This document shows, in pieces, positions 56,561 to 64,000 of a DNA stretch of 64,000 bases. Within the stretch, counting starts at the first letter, position 1, and every line of letters begins with the position of its first letter. The notes below the pieces were generated by a model that was not told where the DNA came from, searched no databases, and worked only from the letters and a program-made list of their open reading frames with translations. Both the position numbers and the translations under genes were made by a program. The stretch comes from Ctena decussata (lineage: Eukaryota > Mollusca > Bivalvia > Lucinida > Lucinidae), in assembly GCA_963989385.1 (NCBI GenBank), contig OZ022498.1, positions 102,595,298 through 102,659,297 on the forward strand, read 5' to 3'.

Positions 56561-56940
56561 TTAGGGGATAACTTGAAAATTGTCATTTGGGGAGGTAAAG
56601 CATCGGTTTTATGGTCGGAAATTTTGTTTTACGGCGACGCGCCAGCGGAGCCGTAAAACGCAATTTGCGACCATAAAACCGATGATTTACCTCCCCAAAT
56701 GACAATTTTCAATACAGTTATCCCCATTCTAATGCCTTTTTTCACATTTTCACCTTTCATAATGTACTAGTTTACACCCATTACAAGCGCCATCAGCAAC
56801 ATAAAACCAAACGTCAGCCAAAGAGAAGCGACGTTTCTTAATGACGTCGGATTTACGACAGTATATCGCAGAATATACCGTCGCAAATTTGTGACGTTAT
56901 CTAATCAGACGTCGCGTTATATTCGGTAGTGCATTAGGAT
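56561..56940 (+). mobile_element. P3-family composite foldback element (copy 3)
   Basis: Same two-palindrome layout as 28814-29188 (GGGGATAACTTG.., GGCGACGCGCCAGCGGAGCC, GCGACGTTTCTTAATGACGTC, GTGCATTAGGAT), inserted into LINE sequence. Confidence 0.85.
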
Positions 56941-56949
56941 GTTCATTAG

Positions 56950-57390
56950 ATTAGGGTCAGATGTAAAGAACAGATTTCTTCTCTGGTTGTAAAGTATACA
57001 ATGTCATGTTGATATAAGAAACTGTCCATGACCAAATCAAGAGAAACGGGACAGTTACTGTTTGCATGAAGATTTTTCCTGTCAATATTTGGAGAACTGA
57101 AGTCTCCTAAAAAGACAACTCATGTGCACAATTAAAAAGTTTCTCATTATCAGATGCAGACAAATTTTGGGATCTTAAACAGCACCAGTTACCATCTTGT
57201 TCCCATCACTATTTTTAACCTCTACTCAGACAGAATTAGTATAGTCTGTACTATTTTTGTCAAAAGATCTGAACAAAATTTATAGTGTTCTTTATGAACA
57301 AAAAGACTCCACTACCTCTACCATCTTTTATGTCTGTAGTTTGATGTAAATTTACAGCTGCTTCTATGGAAACGTTCAGTCCAGTATAAT
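56950..57390 (-). pseudogene. LINE endonuclease fragment
   Basis: The minus strand shows TDIKDGRGSGVFLFIKNTIN (GRGGGV.l.v.n type), then LGDFSSPNIDRKN (GDFNxPxIDW type) and SFLYQHDIVYFTTREEICSL (FLxQHVxxPTR..N.LDL type) with stops and frameshifts. This is the C-terminal half of an APE-type endonuclease of a CR1/L2/Rex-like LINE. Confidence 0.7.
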
Positions 57391-57569
57391 GGGGCTTCAA
57401 GAAAGTATGGCACAAAAAGTCCCGGAATTATGGGACGAAATGTCCCAAGAAGGAAAATGGGATGAAACGTCTGGGATGAAACGTCCTGGGTTGAAACGAC
57501 TCTGGCGCAAAACTTCCCGGAGCATTTTCTTCGGGTACCAGCCTACCAGGAATGATTGTTTGGATTAAA

Positions 57570-57803
57570 TGGTGCAGAATCCTGTGTTATGGCAAACCCT
57601 GATAAAAATAAGAATTAAAATAAAAATTCCAGTTTCAAAGATGAGCTGAGTTGCTGAGCTACTGAATCTGATTGGTTTTCTTGTATATCCCACTGAGATC
57701 TGAGTATTGGGGCAGATAGGTCTGAGCAAACTGTGAAACCCAGAAAGGAAAGGAGCAGTCTGATCAGGATCTATACTGTTTGCCATTACATCTGCATCCT
57801 GCA
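57570..57803. mobile_element. Probable MITE (DPDQTAP-type spurious frame)
   Basis: TGCAGAATCCTGTGTTATGG CAAAC at the left and GTTTGCCATTACATCTGCAT at the right are inverted. The minus frame with ANSIDPDQTAP is of a kind often seen as a by-product of invertebrate MITEs and is not taken as a gene. Confidence 0.45.
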
Positions 57804-57892
57804 TTATAACTAAACTTTTACATTTTTAGGAGTGTAATGGTAATTATTCTGGGGTCAATCTTTTAGAATTATTATGGTTGTTCCAAAGCCCA

Positions 57893-58134
57893 TTTGAGCC
57901 GCAACACGAGAAAACCAACAAAGTGGTTCTGCACCCAGCGCATACTTACACCAGCCTGGGCATCTGCCCTATTTGACCAGACTCTTTGTTAAGTGCTAAA
58001 AGGGTAGCTTAGGGTCTAAGCTACCTCCATGTGGACAGTGAAGACTCTGATCAGACTGTGCAGATGCCCAGGCTGATCTGAATCTGCACTGGGCGCACAA
58101 CCACTTTGTTGGTTTTCTTGTGTCACGGCTCATT
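57893..58134. mobile_element. P2-family MITE, fourth copy
   Basis: GAGCCGCAACACGAGAAAAC CAACAAAGTGG mirrors CCACTTTGTTGGTTTTCTTG TGTCACGGCTC; inner GGATGCCC-type arms as in 53871-54116. Confidence 0.85.
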
Positions 58135-58171
58135 TATCAGATGCAGTTAGTGAAAACATCATATATTTATT

Positions 58172-61100
58172 AGCTCACCTGTCAAGGTGAGCTTATAGTA
58201 TAGCCATGGTCCGTCGTCCGTCGTCGGCATCGGCGTCGGCGTCAGCGTCGGCGTCGTCGTCCACACTTTTAAACACCAATATCTCCTACACCAGCAGGCC
58301 AATCTTGATCAAACTTTATGTGTAGCATTGTTGGGGTGGGGGACTGACTGCATAAGGTTTTAGGGCAGATTGGGTTGGAACTCTGGTTGCCATGGCAACA
58401 TATAGCTCCCATAGACTTATAATGGGAAAATCTTAAAAAATCTTCTTCTCTGAAACCATGAGGCCCAGAGCTTACAGATTTAGTATGTAGCAATATCTAG
58501 TGGTCCCCTACATAAATCCTGCCAACCATGCCCCTGGGGCCTAAATTGGCCCCGCCCCAGGGGGCCATTAGCTCCCATAGACTTACAATGGGAAAATCTT
58601 CTTCTCTGAAACCATGAGGCCCAGAGCTTACATATTTAGTATGTACCAATGTCTAGTGGTCCCCTACATAAATTCTGCCAACCATGCTCCTGGGGCCCAA
58701 ATTGGCCACGCCCCGGGGGTCATTAGCTCCCATAGACTTACAATGGGAAAATCTTAAAAAATCTTCTTCTCTGAAACCATGAGGCCCAGAGCTTACATAT
58801 TTAGTGTGTACCAATGTCTAGTGGTCCCCTACATAAATCCTGCCAACCATGCCCCTGGGGCCCAAATTGGCCACGCCCCGGGGGTCATTAGCTCCCATAG
58901 ACTTACAATGGGAAAATCTTAAAAAATCTTCTTCTCTGAAACCATGAGGCCCAGAGCTTACATATTTAGTATGTACCAATGTCTAGTGGTCCCCTACATA
59001 AATCCTGCCAACCATGCCCCTGGGGCCCAAATTGGCCACGCCCCGGGGGTCATTAGCTCCCATAGACTTACAATGGGAAAAACTTCAAAAATCTTCTTCT
59101 CTGAAACAATGAGGCCCAGAGCTTACATATTTAGTATGTACCCATGTCTAGTGGTCCCCTACATAAATCCTGCCAACCATGCCCCTGGGGCCCAAATTGG
59201 CCACGCCCCGGGGGTCATTAGCTCCCATGGACTTACAATGGGAAAATCTTAAAAAATCTTCTTCTCTGAAACCATGAGGCCCAGAGCTTACATATTTAGT
59301 ATGTACCCATGTCTAGTGGTCCCCTACATAAATCCTGCCAACCATGCCCCTGGGGCCCAAATTGGCAACACCCAGGGGGTCATTATCTCCCATAGACTTA
59401 CAATGGGAAAATCTTAAGAAATCTTCTTCTCTGAAACCAAGAGGCCCATAGCTTATATATATAGCATGTATCAATGTCTAGTGATCCCCTACTAAAATCC
59501 TGCCACCCATGCCCCTGGGACTCAAATTGGCCACGCCCCAGGGGGTCATTTGTTTATATATAGCTAAATAGCTTAAGAACCTTAAGAACCTTAAAAATCT
59601 TCTTCTTTAAAACCATGAGACCCAGAGCTTATATATATAGTATGAGGCAATGTTTAGTGGTCCCCTACATAAATCCTCCCAACCAAGCCTCGGGGGTCCA
59701 AACTGGTCAATCCCCAGGGGTCATAAGCTCCCATAGACTTATAATGGGAATGACTTCAAAAATCTTCTTCTCTGAAACCATGGGGCCCAGAGCTTACATA
59801 TTTAGTATGTACCAATGTCTAGTGGTCCCCTACATAAATCCTGCCAACCATGCCCCTGGGGCCCAAATTGGCCACGCCCCGGGGGTCATTAGCTCCCATA
59901 GACTTTCAATGGGAAAATCTTAAAAAATTTTCCTCTCTGAAACCATGAGGCCCATAGCTTGTATATATAGCAAGGATCAATGTCTAGTGATCCCCTACTA
60001 AATTCCTGCCAACCATGCCCCTGGGGCTCGAAATTGCCACACCCCAGGGGGTCATTTGTTTATATATAACTATAAATGATAGTGGTCAAAGTACCCAATC
60101 ATAAGTTCGAACTTGTTGGTCAGTTAAACATAGACAATTCCAGAATATTTTAGATACACAGACATGGACCCCAAAAACAGAGGTGTGATCAGGTGCCCGC
60201 GGGGGCAGAGGCCCAGAGCTTATATATTTGGTATGTAGCAATGTCTAGTGGTTCCCTACATGAATCCTGCCAACCATGCCCCTGGGGCCTAAATTGGCCC
60301 CGCCCCAGGGGGCCATTAGCTCCCATAGACTTACAAGAGAAAATCATTAAAAATCTTCTTCTCTGAAACCATGAGGCCCAGAGCTTATATATGTAGCATG
60401 AAGCAATGTCTAGTGGTTCCGTACATAAATCCTGCCAACCATGCCCCTGGGGTCCAAATTGGCCACGCCCCGGGAGTCATAAGCTCCCATAGACTTACAA
60501 TGAGAAAATCTTGAAAAATCTCCTTTGAAACCATGAGGCCAAGAGCATATATATGTAGCATGTAGCAATGTCTAGTGATCCCCTACATAAACCCTCCCAA
60601 CCATGACCCTGCGGTGCAAATTGGCCACGCCCAGGGGGTCATAAGCTCCCATAGACTTACAATGGGAAAATTTTAAAAAATCTTCTTCTCTGTAACCATG
60701 AGGCCAAGAGCGCATATATGTAGCAAGTAACAATGTCTAGTGGTCCCCTACATAAATCCTGCCAATCAAAACCCTGGGGTCCAAACTGGCCACGCCCCGG
60801 GGGTCATTAGTTCCCAATTGGAAAATCTTAAAAAATCTTCTTCTCTTAAACCATGTGGCTCAGAGCTAACTTCTTTATTACATATGTAGCAACGTTTAGT
60901 GGTCTCCAACTTAATTCCTGTCAACCATGCCCCCTGGGGTCCAAATTGGCCATGCTGCTCCCATAGACTTATAATGGGAAAGACTTCAAAAATCTTTTTC
61001 TCTGAAACCATGAGGCCCAGAGCTTACATATTTAGTATGCAGCAATGTCTAGTGATCCCCTGCATAAATTCTGCCAGTCAAGCACCTGAGGTTCAAACTG

Positions 61101-61390
61101 GCCACACCCTAGGGGCTTGTTTGTTTATATAGAGCTATATAGCTAAAGAACCTTCAAAAAACTTTTTCTATGAAACCATAAGGCCAAGAGCTTATGTATT
61201 TAGTATGTTGCAGTGTATGGTGGTCCTCTACATAAATCCTGCCAATCAAAACCCTGGGGTCCAAACTTGCCACACCCTATGGGGTCATCGAATCCTATAG
61301 AATTGCAGCCTGTTTATTAGCTTACCTGAGCTGGAAGCTTACATTTTATAACTCAGGTGAGCGGTCGTTGCCCTTGGGCTACTTGTTTTT
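58172..61390. mobile_element. 3.2-kb pearl-like element with ~165-bp tandem repeats
   Basis: Starts AGCTCACCTGTCAAGGTGAGC followed by a GTCGTCGGC/GTCGGC tract. It is then built of about 18 units of ~165 bp (exactly 165 between 58891, 59056 and 59221) with AGCTCCCATAGACTTACAAT, CTTCTCTGAAACCATGAGGC, TCTAGTGGTCCCCTACATAA and GGCCACGCCCCGGGGGTCAT. It ends near ACTCAGGTGAGCGG. The two 102-codon frames inside are translations of the repeat and not genes. Confidence 0.85.
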
Positions 61391-61557
61391 TGATGTATTC
61401 ACAGATAAATGTCACTGAAAGATTATTAATGTATGCTAAAAAATAACTGTTTGAAATGTTTGAATCATTAGTGGAAGTAAAGAGCAGTGTTTCTCATGTT
61501 TTGATGAAAAATTAAAAATGCTATTGTCATGAATTTCCCGCTTCACTTGAGCATTTT

Positions 61558-62135
61558 TAACTCACCTGAGCACGAAGTGCTCAAGGTGAGGTATTGTGAT
61601 CGGTCTTTGTCCGTCGTCCGTCCGTCGTCAACTTTTGCGTTAAACGACTTCTTCTCCAATGCTGCTGGACGGATTTTGAAATAATTTCACAGAAATGTTC
61701 CTTGGGGGACTCTTTACCAAAATTGCTAAAACGGTTCCGCTCCGCTGAACAATATGGCCGCCAGAGCTAAAAATAGAAAAACCTTTAAACGACTTCTCCT
61801 CCAAAACTGCTGGGCAGATTTTGAAATAATGTCACAGAAATGTTCCCTAGGAGTCCTGCTACCAAAATTGCTCTACCGGTTCCGCTCCTCTGAACAAAAT
61901 GGCCGTCAGAGCTAAAAATAGAAAAACCTTTAAACGACTTCTCCTCCAAAACTGCTGGGCAGATTTTGATGTAATTTCACAGAAATGTTTCTTAGGAGAC
62001 CCTCTACCTAAATTGCTAAAACGGTTCCGCTCTGTTGAACAAAATAGCCGCCAGAGCTAAAAATAGAAAAGCCTTTAAACAACTTCGCCTCCAAAAGTGC
62101 TGCGCAGATTTTGAAATAAGTTCACAGAAGGGCAT
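61558..62135. mobile_element. Pearl-like element, right side missing
   Basis: TTAACTCACCTGAGCACGAAG TGCTCAAGGTGAG (hairpin start), a GTCCGTCGTCC tract and four units of 135-155 bp (TTAAACGACTTCTCCTCCAA, CAGATTTTGAAATAATTTCA, AAAACGGTTCCGCTC, CCGCCAGAGCTAAAAATAGA). It breaks off at about 62135 with no closing end. Confidence 0.75.
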
Positions 62136-64000
62136 GTTCAAAAAAAATGTGACCAAAGTGTGACATTGGAGGTCAAAAATAAACACTCTGCCATAGGTTT
62201 AATTTTTATTCCAGACTTATCTACAGTGCTTACAGTTTACAAAACTGTATAAATTTTAATAATAGCATTACTAATAAAACATTTATGACAGTTTTTGTGA
62301 AGAGATTTACACCAAAAATCTGTTAAAATGACCAAATTTTATGAAAGCTTTGGAAGCTAAAATCATGATCATATCACTCTAAGTTTCTATTATTTGATGC
62401 AGTGCACTTCCAAATTATGTAAGTAAATGCTGTTTTCTATCAGAAACCCCTGAATGAAATAAAAACTTAAATTTTAACTTCATTTTGATTCACTTTTTCA
62501 GAAGTAGAGTTTAAAAAACTTCCATATCTTCTCTTTACCTGGCTGTGCCTCGGTAAAACATGCATTGGGATGATGGCATATGAGTAGGGAACTAATCTAG
62601 AGAATGATTGTTGACATAAAAACATACTGGTAGTGGTGATGCTATGTCAAAAATGTGCTAAAAGTTTCAAGGAATGTGTTACACTCCTGAGTATTATTTT
62701 CAAACTGCTGGAATTAGCACCACAAGAACTTAAATCATTGATTAAGTGTTCTTTGCAATAAAGTAACAATGACTTCATGTTGTAAACATCAGTTTTTCCA
62801 AATTTATTGGCCTCTTTAACAAGAAAACTTGGTCTCTTGCTCAGGAGTGTAACACTTTTCAGCCATTTGTTGGTACTGTAAAAAAAGTTGAATATTCTGC
62901 CTTTAGATTTCATTATGATGTTGTCTTCATTATAAATGCAACTTGCACTCATTGCTATAGCAAAAACCAAAATCATAACTTTCAACTCAATGCTTGGGTG
63001 TGCCACAATATATTTGCTAATCGGCTGTCTGAATGCACACAAATCAAACAAATACTGAATTAAATTAATTTCTTCTTCACTCTTTCTTTTGGAAATTGAA
63101 CAGTTTTCTTTACCTGAATATCATTACCTGTTTACGAAAGACATTACAGAAATATAGTTCCACACAAGTTTCAGAAGCTGATGGTCATATTATAAATCAG
63201 TAAAAAATGTCCCTTTCTAAAATATCATTAACCTCAAAATCTTATCAAAACAGATGGCACTGCATCAAAAAACATTTTCAGATGTTGGAAACATTATATT
63301 TAGCATGAATTAATCCAAATATGTTGATGCAGGGGAAGAAAAAGTGTCCAAAATGGCATTAAACTGAAAATGCTCAGGAGTGTAACACCTTGCACAATAC
63401 ACATCATAGCAAAACCCAAATTAAATCACATATATCATTATCTTGGTCACTTTTATCCTATTATTTTTCACAAAACACTTGATAGCTATGTAAGAATATT
63501 ATTTGGAATGCCTCATAGTGATAGATATGAAGAAAATGGAATCTCAAAATCTTCAACTTTCAGTCGATTTCATGGCAGTACAACTTTATTTACATTTAGA
63601 AGTTAAATTTAAGTTCCAAAATTGTTTGAGGGTGACTTGGTCTTCATGTATCTGCCTAATAAATGAAAATAACACTACTTGTGTGAAAGAAATAAGCTAT
63701 TTTTGTCTTTTTTCAAAAAAGTGTTACACTCCTGAGTGGCTTAAATGTTGCATATGAAGAAAACAAGAGCCAAGATGAAGACTTCCTGTGTGCCAATTAT
63801 CATGATGGGTCAAAGACTTTTCATACATGGCATGAAAGTTGACTAAATCTACCTCTGGAAAAAATTATGGGGTTTCAAATCACAAATGTTACACTCCTGA
63901 GTTCAAGGGGTACTTGAGAAGAAGTGGTTTACATTCTGAGATGGATGCTGGTACAGCAACTGAAAAATTTGTAATACAATATACAATCTTTATTCAATGT
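62136..64000. repeat. Uncharacterised stretch with a 14-mer repeated five times
   Basis: GTTACACTCCTGAG occurs on plus at 62678, 63723 and 63888 and on minus at 62840 and 63373. GATGCAGTGC-type words are also mirrored (62396 and 63253). A minus reading frame (63051-62647, 134 codons) covers two of the sites but has no similarity I recognise. The stretch may be one internally repetitive element or part of an unknown gene; its nature is open. Confidence 0.5.

Larger units (their letters stand above)
56181..57520. mobile_element. TIR element with GGACGTTTCGTCCC arms, containing LINE remains
   Basis: Left CTGGGATGTTTTGCACCAGG AACGTTTCGTCCCAGG mirrors right CCTGGGTTGAAACGACTCTGGCGCAAAACTTCCCGG (in pieces: GGGATGAAACGTC units). 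ATTTTCTGGGTA at the left flank and ATTTTCTTCGGGTA at the right may be an eroded target duplication. The interior is a minus-strand LINE endonuclease piece split by a P3 foldback. Confidence 0.7.

Noticed and set aside
57565..57804. A gene encoding an ANSIDPDQTAP protein
   Set aside because: This kind of frame is a familiar by-product of invertebrate MITEs, and the interval has inverted ends.
58944..59923. Two 102-codon open frames with near-identical proteins, suggesting a small gene family
   Set aside because: They are translations of the ~165-bp tandem repeat in the same phase; similarity comes from the DNA repeat, and the frames have no other support.

Overview
The window looks like a piece of a bivalve mollusc nuclear genome, possibly a heterodont clam. 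The reasons are AT-rich sequence, one intron-rich gene conserved across animals, tRNA-derived SINEs with CAAC tails, many foldback MITEs, and non-autonomous elements with ~150-175 bp internal tandem repeats followed by GGAC microsatellites, a layout like the oyster 'pearl' elements. The species is inferred; no alignment was possible.

The only well-supported host gene is PTPA (serine/threonine-protein phosphatase 2A activator), on the minus strand. Nine coding exons can be placed from the start codon at 20246 down to 538. All have GT/AG boundaries and compatible phases, and together they encode 313 residues. The last exon lies beyond the left edge. The introns are packed with MITEs, SINEs, tandem-repeat elements and dead LINE pieces, several within 13-35 bases of a splice site.

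Upstream of PTPA (20355-26734) three inverted-repeat elements sit one after another. The first is 4.49 kb, starts 108 bases before the ATG and is flanked by a perfect 11-bp target duplication. The third also has a perfect 11-bp duplication. Their arms are built from short tandem motifs. At least three more regions (27397/33913, 50603-55665, 56181-57520) show the same construction.

From 29766 to 46859 the sequence consists of two nearly identical 8.55-kb direct copies. Each carries a tandem array of miniature LTR retrotransposons (TRIM) with four LTRs, Lys-type primer-binding sites and polypurine tracts. The LTRs contain a tRNA-like Pol III unit (A box, B box, T6 terminator). This is the most interesting object in the window. 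Each copy also has a retroelement C-terminal fragment and a pair of inverted repeats. The duplication ends inside a dead RTE-like LINE at 46740-49110.

The right part (49.1-64 kb) has no recognisable host gene. It holds microsatellites, a 5.06-kb inverted-repeat element with an 8-bp target duplication, a TIR element enclosing LINE endonuclease remains, a 3.2-kb array of ~165-bp repeats, and a terminal stretch where one 14-mer recurs five times in both orientations.
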